DNA of 64,000 nucleotides from Paracrocinitomix sp040880585. Its GTDB lineage: Bacteria > Bacteroidota > Bacteroidia > Flavobacteriales_D > Crocinitomicaceae. The stretch lies in the NCBI GenBank assembly GCA_040880585.1, contig JBBDID010000052.1:1-64000 (forward strand). The letters run 5' to 3'. Within the stretch, counting starts at the first letter, position 1; each line of letters begins with the position of its first letter. Shown here piece after piece: positions 7,028-15,763 of this stretch. The position numbers and the translations under genes were made by a program. The notes below the pieces were generated by a model. It was given only the letters and a program-made list of their open reading frames with translations. It was not told the origin of the DNA and did no database searches.

Positions 7028-9775
7028 TTAATTTGAAATTAGTTTTTTAGTTGTAGTACTTTTTGAGCCCATAGAAGTAATTGTCTTCTGTCGGTTCAAC
7101 ACACTTTCTTTAAAGATGCGTAGCCCCAGATCTGCACGGTAGCCATGAATTTCTGAAACATCAAGCGCAAGTAGAAAGCTGATAATCTCTTCGCTTACTA
7201 CCTGACCCGGAACCAGCACCGGAAAGCCGGGAGGGTAGGGGATAATGAAAGATGATGCTACCAGTACATGCCCCTCTTTCATTGAAGGCAGGCATTCTGA
7301 AAGCGGTATGAATTCATAATTATCTTCGTTATAGGCCAGAAAAAAGGCTTCTCGGATATTTCCTCCGGGTACGCCCGGCACCGCCTGAAAGGAATGATGA
7401 AAATAACTGAAATCCGGCAAGGGCGGAAAATCCTTAGTCAGGGAGTGAATTTTACCTTCACGTATGCTTTTTTCTTCCTTGCTTAAAGCAGCAAATTCTT
7501 TATCGAGTTCGTCTGCAATCTTAAGAAGTGCATTTATTAGGTAAGTAACACTTCCACGGGTGGTTCCTATATTCGTCATAAAGAGCACCGTGTTCCGGGA
7601 TGTTTTATTGATCTGGATATTGAATTTATCCATCAGATATTTATTTTTGAAAGTATCTCCGTCCACGCCTGTGCGACCTATATGCAAAGTGATTTTGGTG
7701 GGATCAAGTACAAATTCGTCTTTTTCCCAGGCATTTTCCATACGGTTCCAGCCGTCTTTTTGGCTGTAATATTCAGAAAGGCCCGATTTTCTGTATTCTT
7801 TGGGAATAAAATCACTTACGGTTAGCACGTCAAAGTATTTATTCAACTGCGGATGGCTGTTGATTTTGGCACGCAAGACCATTGCCATTTCTATACTTTT
7901 TTCAACCATTTCGTAGCCTTCAAACTGCACCTGCCTTCTACCGGCATCTAGAGATGCCAACATCTGGTAATTGGGTGATGTGGAGGTATGTGTCATATAG
8001 GCTTCCAAAAAGGTGCTCTCACTTTTTCTGCGAAAGTCCTCATCCCAAACATGGATCATAGAGCCTTGCCTAAAGCTGCTCAGTGTTTTGTGCGTACTCT
8101 GTGTAGAATACACTCTGATCCTAACCTTATCCGGATCAGGAAGGGATGGTAACTCATCTTTTTTCAGGCTTTTAATGTGGGCTTTGTATTCTTCTCGATA
8201 ACTGTCCTTGCTGTATTTCCTGTGGAGTTTTTTAGCAACGAACATCCCTGTGCGCTGTTTGTAATTATACGTGAATCCTGCAAAGGCAAACCAGGCTTCA
8301 TCCCAAAGGAAGATTATATCCGGCTTGATCGCCAGTATCTCTTGCATCACTTTTTCTACGTTATAGACGTGACCATCAAAAGTGCAATTGGTCAACAAAA
8401 GCATTTTGGCCAGATCGAGTCTTCCCGCCTTTTTGAGTTTGAGGAGTTTTTCCTTGATCTGTTCTAAAGGCACGGCTCCATACATGGAATACTTCTCTAT
8501 TGGGTAAGAATCCAGATAAACAGGATAGGCGCCTGCTAAAACAAGCCCATAATGGTGCGATTTGTGACAATCTCTGTCGATCAGTACCACATCTCCGGGT
8601 TTAATCATGGCTTGGACTACAATCTTGTTTGCTGTAGAAGTACCGTTGGTAACAAAGAAAGTCTTCATTGATCCATACGCGTCCGCTGCCATTTCCTGAG
8701 CCTTTTTTAATGAACCTGTAGGTTGCAGTAACGAATCCAGTCCGCCGGTAGTTGATGAGGTTTCAGCAAGGAACATGTTCCGCCCGTAAAAATTCCCAAA
8801 ATCATTGATCCATCTGGATTTAAAGATCGAATTACCTCTGGAAATGGGCATGGCATGAAAGATACCTGTTGGCTTTTTGCTATAATCTTTTAATGCCGAA
8901 AAGAAAGGTGTTTCGTAACGCTCACTAATTCCTCTCAAAATGGTCAGGTGCAGTTCCTGTAAGTCTTCCGTTCGGTAAAAAATACGCCGAAAGCTTTTGA
9001 GTGTGCTGTCTTTTAAATTGTTGAGGGCTGTATCGGTAACATAATAATTATCGACCTCAGGGCGGAATTTCTTGGTAAGCTTGCCCAGGATAGGACCAAG
9101 TTCTGACTCTGGAAGTGCTGATAGATCCAGTTTGAGCACACTCTGTATAAACGGTTTTATCAGTGAAGTGATATTTTTTGATCGATAAGGCGGCGCATAG
9201 CGCACAACAACGGCTTGAATGTTGTAGTTAAAGAGCAAGGCGATCATGGCGTCTTCAAAAGAGCGCTGAACAACTATGCCGTATGTGAATTGTTCGTTAG
9301 AACCACGCAGATCTTTTAAGTCATGTCTTAGCTTTGCTTCTTCTTGGGTCGAAATATCTTCTACAAAAAGCACTTCAAAATAATTTTTGTGCACTCCTTG
9401 TTGAAGTTCCCCGTTTTCTTTTGATTGGGGTGCAATTTCTTCATCCTCCAAAAAATCAGGACTGCTTCGGTAGCGATCGCTTACCAATAGTCTTGTGATT
9501 TCTATAACCTGGTGTGAAAGCGCGGTATACTCCTGTCGATCCAGCTTTTCTTGCAAGTCGGCTATCTTTGAAGAGCCGGGAAAGGCAAAATAACTTTCTA
9601 TAGCCGCACATTTTTCAAGTAATTGCACAACCGCCATTCGCCGTTTCTTTTCTTCGTCAGTATTCCGGTGAACGACTGCGAGTTTTTCAGTCTCCCGTTT
9701 CAGATTATTCCATTGGTCAATGCGCAACTGACCTATATTGTAGTAATGTGAACTAATATTTTTTTTATCTGTCAT
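7028..9775 (-). CDS. Orn/Lys/Arg-type PLP decarboxylase
   Basis: The product has 915 residues, longer than the 710-780 of classical inducible decarboxylases. An N-terminal response-regulator-like wing (about residues 130-270, including YGIVVQRSFEDAMIALLF) is followed by the PLP aspartate-aminotransferase fold. The fold shows FFVTNGTSTANKIVVQAM, LIDRDCHKSHHYG, FLWDEAWFAF and STQSTHKTLSSFRQGSMIHV, where the Lys after the His is the expected Schiff-base residue. A C-terminal domain has LPYPPGFPV-like features (IIPYPPGFPVLVPGQ). Such enzymes make agmatine, putrescine or cadaverine from the amino acid. It is the central gene of the operon, 3 nt from the VOC gene and 10 nt from the ligase. Substrate choice among Arg, Lys and Orn is not determined. 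Confidence 0.85.
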   Translation of the reverse strand: MTDKKNISSHYYNIGQLRIDQWNNLKRETEKLAVVHRNTDEEKKRRMAVVQLLEKCAAIESYFAFPGSSKIADLQEKLDRQEYTALSHQVIEITRLLVSDRYRSSPDFLEDEEIAPQSKENGELQQGVHKNYFEVLFVEDISTQEEAKLRHDLKDLRGSNEQFTYGIVVQRSFEDAMIALLFNYNIQAVVVRYAPPYRSKNITSLIKPFIQSVLKLDLSALPESELGPILGKLTKKFRPEVDNYYVTDTALNNLKDSTLKSFRRIFYRTEDLQELHLTILRGISERYETPFFSALKDYSKKPTGIFHAMPISRGNSIFKSRWINDFGNFYGRNMFLAETSSTTGGLDSLLQPTGSLKKAQEMAADAYGSMKTFFVTNGTSTANKIVVQAMIKPGDVVLIDRDCHKSHHYGLVLAGAYPVYLDSYPIEKYSMYGAVPLEQIKEKLLKLKKAGRLDLAKMLLLTNCTFDGHVYNVEKVMQEILAIKPDIIFLWDEAWFAFAGFTYNYKQRTGMFVAKKLHRKYSKDSYREEYKAHIKSLKKDELPSLPDPDKVRIRVYSTQSTHKTLSSFRQGSMIHVWDEDFRRKSESTFLEAYMTHTSTSPNYQMLASLDAGRRQVQFEGYEMVEKSIEMAMVLRAKINSHPQLNKYFDVLTVSDFIPKEYRKSGLSEYYSQKDGWNRMENAWEKDEFVLDPTKITLHIGRTGVDGDTFKNKYLMDKFNIQINKTSRNTVLFMTNIGTTRGSVTYLINALLKIADELDKEFAALSKEEKSIREGKIHSLTKDFPPLPDFSYFHHSFQAVPGVPGGNIREAFFLAYNEDNYEFIPLSECLPSMKEGHVLVASSFIIPYPPGFPVLVPGQVVSEEIISFLLALDVSEIHGYRADLGLRIFKESVLNRQKTITSMGSKSTTTKKLISN

Positions 9776-9778
9776 AAA

Positions 9779-10186
9779 TTAATTCTTTGAATGTAGGGCC
9801 AGTTTATTTCCTTCAGAATCAATGAATACTGCGAAATAGCCTGAGTCTTCATTGATCAGCGTTTTACTCATCACTATTCTACCACCTGCTTCTTCTACTT
9901 TCTGAAGAATAGGGTTAAGATCATTTCCTGCATTTAGATAAATAAGTGGACCAGAGTCACCGGGTGTAGAAGCAGGGCCGGCGACTATCGCACCTCCGAT
10001 ACCATTTTTAGTCGGAAAAAACGCCATGGCGTAATTGCCGTTGAAGCTCTGTTCCATTTTTATCCCGTAGATATGATTATAAAAATCCACAGCCTGTTGA
10101 AAATTAACTGCCGGAATCTCGAACCAGCTTACGTAATTCTGTAATTCTTTTTCTTTTTTCTCTTTTTTTGATGATATTCCATCCAT
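9779..10186 (-). CDS. VOC-family (glyoxalase-like) protein
   Basis: The product has 135 residues. After a charged N-terminus (KKEKKEKE), the segment NYVSWFEIPAVNFQQAVDFYNHIYG is the first beta-alpha-beta-beta-beta unit of the vicinal-oxygen-chelate fold, and FAVFIDSEGNKLALH near the end is the usual second-module metal-ligand region. The family includes lyases, dioxygenases and many proteins of unknown activity. It sits between the nitrilase-like hydrolase and the decarboxylase with gaps of 15 and 3 nt, so it is part of the operon. A role in handling an unstable intermediate is a guess. Confidence 0.75.
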   Translation of the reverse strand: MDGISSKKEKKEKELQNYVSWFEIPAVNFQQAVDFYNHIYGIKMEQSFNGNYAMAFFPTKNGIGGAIVAGPASTPGDSGPLIYLNAGNDLNPILQKVEEAGGRIVMSKTLINEDSGYFAVFIDSEGNKLALHSKN

Positions 10187-10201
10187 GATTTTTAGTTTTA
10201 A

Positions 10202-11137
10202 TTATAATTCTCCGAATCCCTTATAGCCAGTAGGGGACACTGGAGGCTCGTATTCACTTTCCTTTAGCTTTAATTTTGCCAAAGCCTCCATTTTAGTGGG
10301 TTTAATAAGCGGCCCGAGCGAATTAAGGTAAGGAAGGCTCTCTCCGGGCTGATAGATGCTGAACTGCCCTATATGATCTCTAAAACTTTTTAGCGGTTGA
10401 CCAAGGCGCAGTACTCCAAGCTCGCGACTTCTGCGAACCCGTTCGATATTGAGTTCCAGTGGAAATATTTCTTCGTTACCCTCTGCCTGATATATAACTC
10501 TTCCGTCCGGGCCACATACGATAGACTTACCGTTTCCGCCTGATTCAAGTCCATTCACATCAAATAGATAGCACTGATTTACTGCTGCCATTGCACGCAC
10601 GATTGAGAGCTCTATATCACGGTCTATTGTTCCGGTCATTGTAGGGTGCAAAATAACTTCGGCACCCATTACCGTCAGGGTACGGATGGTTTCGGGAAAC
10701 CACATATCGTAACAGATAGAAAGTCCGAACTTAGCCACGCCGGGCACGTCAAAAACGCAAAAGTCTGATCCCGGGGTTACACCCACTTCGTAAGGATAGA
10801 ACGGGAACATCTTGCGGTAACGTGTAACGACTTCTCCTTCGGGATTAATCACCGTTGCGGTGTTATAAATATTGTCTTCGTGTTTTTCAAATATGGAACC
10901 CGGTAACAACCAGATATTATGCTTTTTGGCCATGGCCTGCATTTCCTGCTCGAAATTCCCTGGTATCTCTTGAGCAGTATGAATCAGAGGCCCGTAGCCA
11001 CACAATTCACTAAAAACTACCATTTCTACCCAGGGGTAAAGACTCATTGTTATATCAAGTTTGAGTCGCATCATCTCTACATTGGAGGCGACTGCCGAAA
11101 CTTTCATTTGTATTCCTGCTATTGCAAAGGGTTTCAT
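10202..11137 (-). CDS. Nitrilase-superfamily amidohydrolase
   Basis: The product has 311 residues of the carbon-nitrogen hydrolase family. The catalytic triad is visible: Glu in VVFSELCGYG, Lys in YRKMFPFYPYE and Cys in GLSICYDMWFPE. The family hydrolyses amides or N-carbamoyl compounds to the acid and ammonia. In polyamine pathways a relative converts N-carbamoylputrescine, but the local sequence (CYDMWFPE) looks closer to aliphatic amidase/formamidase branches, so I leave the substrate open. It is the second gene of the amine operon, 107 nt after the aminotransferase. This is the largest intra-operon gap and could hold a secondary promoter. Confidence 0.82.
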   Translation of the reverse strand: MKPFAIAGIQMKVSAVASNVEMMRLKLDITMSLYPWVEMVVFSELCGYGPLIHTAQEIPGNFEQEMQAMAKKHNIWLLPGSIFEKHEDNIYNTATVINPEGEVVTRYRKMFPFYPYEVGVTPGSDFCVFDVPGVAKFGLSICYDMWFPETIRTLTVMGAEVILHPTMTGTIDRDIELSIVRAMAAVNQCYLFDVNGLESGGNGKSIVCGPDGRVIYQAEGNEEIFPLELNIERVRRSRELGVLRLGQPLKSFRDHIGQFSIYQPGESLPYLNSLGPLIKPTKMEALAKLKLKESEYEPPVSPTGYKGFGEL

Positions 11138-11244
11138 TTATTTTTTTGTTTTTTTGTTGTTAATAAGTTATTATTTACTGCACTGCAAAGACCGTTAAAC
11201 CAATTCTTCTTGCTGGTTCAAAGCGCTTTCTATTTTGATCGCTA

Positions 11245-12552
11245 TTAAATATGCTGGCGGATCTGTTTTTCAAGGATATCAAGTCCTTGATTCAGCTGTT
11301 CATCTGTAATGACAAGTGGCGAGAGTATTCTAATGACGTTTTTAAATGTACCTGCACTGAGTAGAATTAAGCCATCTTCTGCACATCCTTTTACAATTTT
11401 ATCACAGAGCTCAGTGCGAGGTTTTGTCGGGTCATTGTTCGCTACGAATTCAATTCCAATCATAGCGCCTACACCACGTACATCACCAATATCTGCGAAT
11501 TCGGTTTGGAGTTTATTCATACGATCTGTAATGATCTTACCAATATGAACCGCGCGCCCATTAAGGTCGATATCTTTCATGTATTGAATAGTTGCCAGTG
11601 CTGCTGCACAACAAACCGGACTTCCAATGTAGGTACCGCCTATAGTTCCGGATACCGCAGCATCCATGATTTCTGCGCGACCCACTACTGCTGCTATTGG
11701 AAGACCTGATCCAAGTGATTTTGCATAGGTGCTCAAATCCGGCTGTACGCCATAATGCTGCCAACTGGCCCAATGTCCTGTTCGGCAAAAGCCACTTTGT
11801 ATCTCATCCATTATAAGTAAAACACCGTGCTCGTCGCAAAATTCCCGAAGTCCTTCAAGGTATTTTTGAGGTACCGGATTGAAACCACCTTCTCCCTGAA
11901 TAGGTTCTATAATGATGGCTGCAACACTGTTGATATCAACCACACTATGGGTACTATCACGAAGTCTATGAAGTTCGGTTTCTACAAATTCGTCCATATC
12001 CTGAGTTCCGTGATACTTGTAAAAGTTGGGGAATGGGATTCGGTACACTTCAGGGGCAAAGGGACCGGAAGAGAATTTATAATTAACCTTACTGGTAAGG
12101 CTCATTGCCATCAGAGTACGACCGTGATACGCCTCAGTAAAACAAAGGATCGCCGATCTTTTTGTCGCTTGCCTGGCAATCTTGATTGCATTTTCTACGG
12201 CCTCGGCACCGGTGCTTATGAGCATGACCTTGGTTTTTTCACCATGCGGTAAAATCTCTACAAGTTCTTCACAAAGTTTGATGTAAGGTTCATAGGTTAC
12301 AACGTTAAAGCTGGTATGTAAATACTTGCCTGCCTGTTCTCTTATGGCCTCAACTACGGGTTCGGGACAGTGTCCTGCGTTAACTACTCCAATTCCTCCG
12401 GCAAAATCTATAAGCTCCCGGCCGTCAACATCAGTGATGATTGCGCCTTTTGCTTCTTTTACGGTAGCGGTGTTAAACACACCTACACCATTAGCTACTA
12501 CATTTTTTCTCCTCTCAAGAAGATCTTGAGATTGAGTTTGTTTTTGAATCAT
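11245..12552 (-). CDS. gabT: Class III aminotransferase, GABA-transaminase-like
   Basis: The product has 435 residues, the standard length for PLP class III omega-aminotransferases. Landmarks are FAGGIGVVNAGHCP, STGAEAVENAIKIARQATKR (phosphate-binding loop), AIIIEPIQGEGGFNP, LLIMDEIQSGFCRTG (PLP-ring Asp) and STYAKSLGSGLPIAAVVG, where the Lys forms the internal aldimine. Such enzymes move the terminal amino group of GABA, putrescine or similar amines to 2-oxoglutarate. As first gene of the minus-strand operon that ends with an SSADH-like dehydrogenase, a GABA or amino-acid-semialdehyde route is the simplest reading. The gene symbol marks similarity, and the substrate is not proven. Confidence 0.85.
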   Translation of the reverse strand: MIQKQTQSQDLLERRKNVVANGVGVFNTATVKEAKGAIITDVDGRELIDFAGGIGVVNAGHCPEPVVEAIREQAGKYLHTSFNVVTYEPYIKLCEELVEILPHGEKTKVMLISTGAEAVENAIKIARQATKRSAILCFTEAYHGRTLMAMSLTSKVNYKFSSGPFAPEVYRIPFPNFYKYHGTQDMDEFVETELHRLRDSTHSVVDINSVAAIIIEPIQGEGGFNPVPQKYLEGLREFCDEHGVLLIMDEIQSGFCRTGHWASWQHYGVQPDLSTYAKSLGSGLPIAAVVGRAEIMDAAVSGTIGGTYIGSPVCCAAALATIQYMKDIDLNGRAVHIGKIITDRMNKLQTEFADIGDVRGVGAMIGIEFVANNDPTKPRTELCDKIVKGCAEDGLILLSAGTFKNVIRILSPLVITDEQLNQGLDILEKQIRQHI

Positions 12553-12798
12553 ATATTTTATTCAATTGGGAAATTCTGGCAGCGTAATTTTTTCTAGAGA
12601 TCTTTAATAGGTTTCCCTGAATTATAAAGTCTCTTTAAATATTAATGCCTTGCCTGCTCAATATACATCTTTTTTAGGAGATATGCACGTTTTATTATTT
12701 TAAATTTGAGAAGAGCGTGCGCAAAACCGGCATTAGACGATCTTTTCTGACTTCGACACTAGTGTGATGATTTTTGAAGATTCTCTTTTGCTTTACGA

Positions 12799-13575
12799 TT
12801 ATTTTTTCGTCTTTAGAATATCGATCAATTCTTTTTTACGCCTTACGGCAACTTCCAGTTCATCCCCATTACTCATAATCAGGATTCCTCCCTGGCCACC
12901 TATGTATTTCTCAACCTCTTTCAGGTTTACTAAATGAGATTTATGAGCGCGAAAGAACTGTGAAGAAGGAAGTAAAGATTCGTACTCTTTCAGGACATTA
13001 GATACGGTAATTTTTTGACCGTCTTTGAGGTGGAATATAGTTTGGGTCTTTTGAGCCTGGCACCATATAATTTCATCCAGGTCATGCATTTGTATGCCTC
13101 CGTCAGCAGGTAAAGCGATTTTTTCAAAATCCAACATGTTCTCTTTTCTGTTTTTATTCAATACGCTTACTTTGGTACGGATGTCGTTTTTTACTCCGCC
13201 ATCAGAACGTATCTTAGCGATTACCTTTTCTATTCCCATTTTGAGTTCAGTCAGATTGATGGGTTTAAGGATGTAATCTATTGCGGCATACTTTATCGCT
13301 TTTAAAGCATACTCAGCGTGAGCAGTAGTAAAAATAACATCAAAATCAGGGTTTTCGATTTGCTCAAGAAGCTGAAAGCCATTTTCTTCCGGCATTTCAA
13401 TGTCCAGAAAAACAATGTCAGGATTTGTTTTCTTGATAAGTACGATTGCTTCTTTAACAGAATTGGCTGAGCCCAATACTTCTACCGTCGGGCAAAATTG
13501 ATCAATCATTTTTTCCAGTACAACCTGATTTTGTAATTCGTCATCTACAATGATACAAGTAACATCTTTCTTCAT
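12799..13575 (-). CDS. LytTR-family response regulator
   Basis: The product has 258 residues. A receiver domain (IIVDDELQNQ; phosphoacceptor Asp in NPDIVFLDIEMPEENG; TTAHAEYALKAIKYAAIDYILKP) is followed by a linker and a LytTR DNA-binding domain (about residues 150-255, with FFRAHKSHLVNLKEVEKYIGGQGG). This architecture reads out LytS-type kinases. It is third in a minus-strand series of regulators and a close paralogue of the protein at 15002-15754. It is separated from the SpoIIE gene by 63 nt, so it may be co-transcribed. No target operator could be identified. Confidence 0.9.
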   Translation of the reverse strand: MKKDVTCIIVDDELQNQVVLEKMIDQFCPTVEVLGSANSVKEAIVLIKKTNPDIVFLDIEMPEENGFQLLEQIENPDFDVIFTTAHAEYALKAIKYAAIDYILKPINLTELKMGIEKVIAKIRSDGGVKNDIRTKVSVLNKNRKENMLDFEKIALPADGGIQMHDLDEIIWCQAQKTQTIFHLKDGQKITVSNVLKEYESLLPSSQFFRAHKSHLVNLKEVEKYIGGQGGILIMSNGDELEVAVRRKKELIDILKTKK

Positions 13576-13638
13576 TTGTCAATCTGTTTTTTTGCTCGTT
13601 TTATTTTGCTAAAATACATGAAACGATTCATCTAACTC

Positions 13639-14898
13639 TTATTTTGAGAGGTAATTTACAAGTAACGTCTGATCATCTGTCTGATCACAACTACCCACCC
13701 AGCTTTTTAACTCTTTCGTAATTTTTTCCTTTTTTTCAAGCGGAGACCCTTCTAAATGAGTAATAAAATCTCGAAATTTTCGACTTCCATATTTTTTATT
13801 TTCTGAACCTCCAAATTGGTCTGTGATTCCGTCTGAATATTGGTAGATCCACGCTGCTTTCTTCAATTCAAAAGACATGGTTTGAAACGATTTATTTGCG
13901 TACTCCGGATCTCCAATTGAGTAAGGATCTCCTTTTAGTTGATGCACTTCGTTGTCTTGCTGAATAAGGATAGGTCTTTTTGCAGATGCGTATGTTAATT
14001 CATGGGTATCCAGTCGATAAACAACAACCGATAAATCCATACCGTGTCCTTTTACTGCATCATCTTCTTGAAAAACAGCTAACAGCTTTTGGTTCAATTC
14101 TGTGAGGATATTTCCCGGATCGAAAATTCGATTGCTGTGAAGTAAGTCGTTTATAATAGTGTGTCCCAACATAGAAAGAAGAGCCCCCGGAACACCGTGT
14201 CCTGTGCAGTCAGCGCAGATCGTAATTTGCCTGCTATTCATTTTTTCAACCATAAAAAAGTCACCACCAATGGCATGTTTCGGCTGATAGAAAACAAAAC
14301 AATCTTTGATTCGACTTTCAATTTCAACAGGAGTAGGCAAGATCTTTTGTTGAATCAATTTTGCATAATTAATGCTATCAGATAAACGCTTACTTTTATT
14401 TTTTAAATGCCCGGATAATTCCATTAATTTATGATGAGAGTCTTTTAATTGTTGAATTTGACGCACTCGTTGATACTGGATTTTCGTTCGTAACTGTAAG
14501 ATGTCAATGTCAAGGGGCTTGAACATAAAGTCAGTGGCTCCATATTGAAGTCCTTTTTTAATAATGGCTTCTCTATTTTCAGCTTGAAAAGTCATAAATA
14601 TTACCGCTATTTCTTCAGCTGCAATTTTTGAACGAATGCTTTCTGCAACTGCAAATCCATCTATATCAGGTAAACGTACATCCAAAAAAATCAAGTGATA
14701 GTTGTTTTTTTCGATAAGCTCCAATGCTTCCTGGCCACTTTGAGCAGTATGTACAGAATAGTCAAAATTATTCAACACAAATTCCATAGAGCAGAGGGTT
14801 TCAGTTGAATCATCCACTATCAATATGGAAAAATCAATAACATTTTCGGCTACTCCTTGCGGATGCTCCTTTTTTTGAAAAGTAGATGATGATTGCAT
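13639..14898 (-). CDS. Receiver-SpoIIE (PP2C) phosphatase
   Basis: The product has 419 residues. The N-terminal receiver (SILIVDDSTETLCSMEFVL; phosphoacceptor Asp in NYHLIFLDVRLPDIDG) is joined by a coiled linker (about 145-190) to a SpoIIE/PP2C phosphatase domain. The domain shows IGGDFFMVEKM, ICADCTGHGVPGALLSMLGH and YQYSDGITDQFGG, which carry the metal-binding Asp residues. Such proteins dephosphorylate anti-sigma-factor antagonists or act as output of a kinase. It lies between two LytTR regulators in the same direction, 104 nt after the upstream one. No STAS or anti-sigma gene is in the window, so its target is unknown. Confidence 0.9.
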   Translation of the reverse strand: MQSSSTFQKKEHPQGVAENVIDFSILIVDDSTETLCSMEFVLNNFDYSVHTAQSGQEALELIEKNNYHLIFLDVRLPDIDGFAVAESIRSKIAAEEIAVIFMTFQAENREAIIKKGLQYGATDFMFKPLDIDILQLRTKIQYQRVRQIQQLKDSHHKLMELSGHLKNKSKRLSDSINYAKLIQQKILPTPVEIESRIKDCFVFYQPKHAIGGDFFMVEKMNSRQITICADCTGHGVPGALLSMLGHTIINDLLHSNRIFDPGNILTELNQKLLAVFQEDDAVKGHGMDLSVVVYRLDTHELTYASAKRPILIQQDNEVHQLKGDPYSIGDPEYANKSFQTMSFELKKAAWIYQYSDGITDQFGGSENKKYGSRKFRDFITHLEGSPLEKKEKITKELKSWVGSCDQTDDQTLLVNYLSK

Positions 14899-15001
14899 AG
14901 TAAGAACAAAGCTAGGGGATTATTCATTGTTTAAAAAGATATTCTTTCCCACAGAGCCTTTCAGCCAACGATCGTTGAATATTGATGAATTAACGTAGTT
15001 T

Positions 15002-15754
15002 TTAGCTGATTTTTAAGGCATTTACAACCGCTTCTTTTCTTCGAACAGCCACATTAACGAGAGAGCCGTCTGTTAATACCAATTGACCACCCTTGCCTTT
15101 GATGTATTTTTCTACATGCGATAAATTCACAATATTTGATTTGTGAACCTTTATAAAGTTTCCCTGAGTAAGAATTTCCTGATATTCAGACATGGGTTTA
15201 GAGATGTGAATTTTCTTTTTGTCGGTCAAATGAAATTTACAGTAGGCCCGATCGGCTTCACACCTGATAACGTCTTTTAAGTTAAAAAATTCCATTCCTT
15301 CTGCTGTAGGTAATGCTATTTTTGAGAAAACAAAATTTTCATTTCTACGATTTGTCTTCAGTACTTCAACTTGTTGGTTGAGCGCTTGTGGATTGGTTTT
15401 GGAATTGGCACATTTATTTACTGCCTCTTTTAGTTCATCTACGTTAATCGGTTTTAAAAGATAATCCATGGCAGCATAGCGAATAGCTTTGATAGCATAA
15501 GCAGCATGTGCGGTGGTGAACACTACCTGAAAATTGATGTTATCGAGCGATTCTAAAAGCTCAAACCCGCTACCTCCCGGCATTTCAACGTCTAAAAAAA
15601 CTAAATTAGGCTGCCGCTCTTCTATTAATTCTTTGGCACGGGAAATGTTTTCGGCAGTACCGAGAATCCGAACATTGGGACAAAACATATCCAACATTTT
15701 AGTCAAAGAACTTCTTACATGTTCTTCATCATCTACAATAACACAAGTAATCAT
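15002..15754 (-). CDS. LytTR-family response regulator, kinase partner
   Basis: The product has 250 residues. The receiver (VIVDDEEHVRSSL; Asp in QPNLVFLDVEMPGGSG; TTAHAAYAIKAIRYAAMDYLLKP) is followed by a LytTR domain (about 145-245, FIKVHKSNIVNLSHVEKYIKGKGG). It begins 9 nt after the stop of the LytS-type kinase upstream, so the pair is almost certainly one two-component system. It is a paralogue of the regulator at 12799-13575, sharing linker and LytTR features, which points to a local duplication. Confidence 0.92.
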   Translation of the reverse strand: MITCVIVDDEEHVRSSLTKMLDMFCPNVRILGTAENISRAKELIEERQPNLVFLDVEMPGGSGFELLESLDNINFQVVFTTAHAAYAIKAIRYAAMDYLLKPINVDELKEAVNKCANSKTNPQALNQQVEVLKTNRRNENFVFSKIALPTAEGMEFFNLKDVIRCEADRAYCKFHLTDKKKIHISKPMSEYQEILTQGNFIKVHKSNIVNLSHVEKYIKGKGGQLVLTDGSLVNVAVRRKEAVVNALKIS

Positions 15755-15763
15755 ATTTTATAA

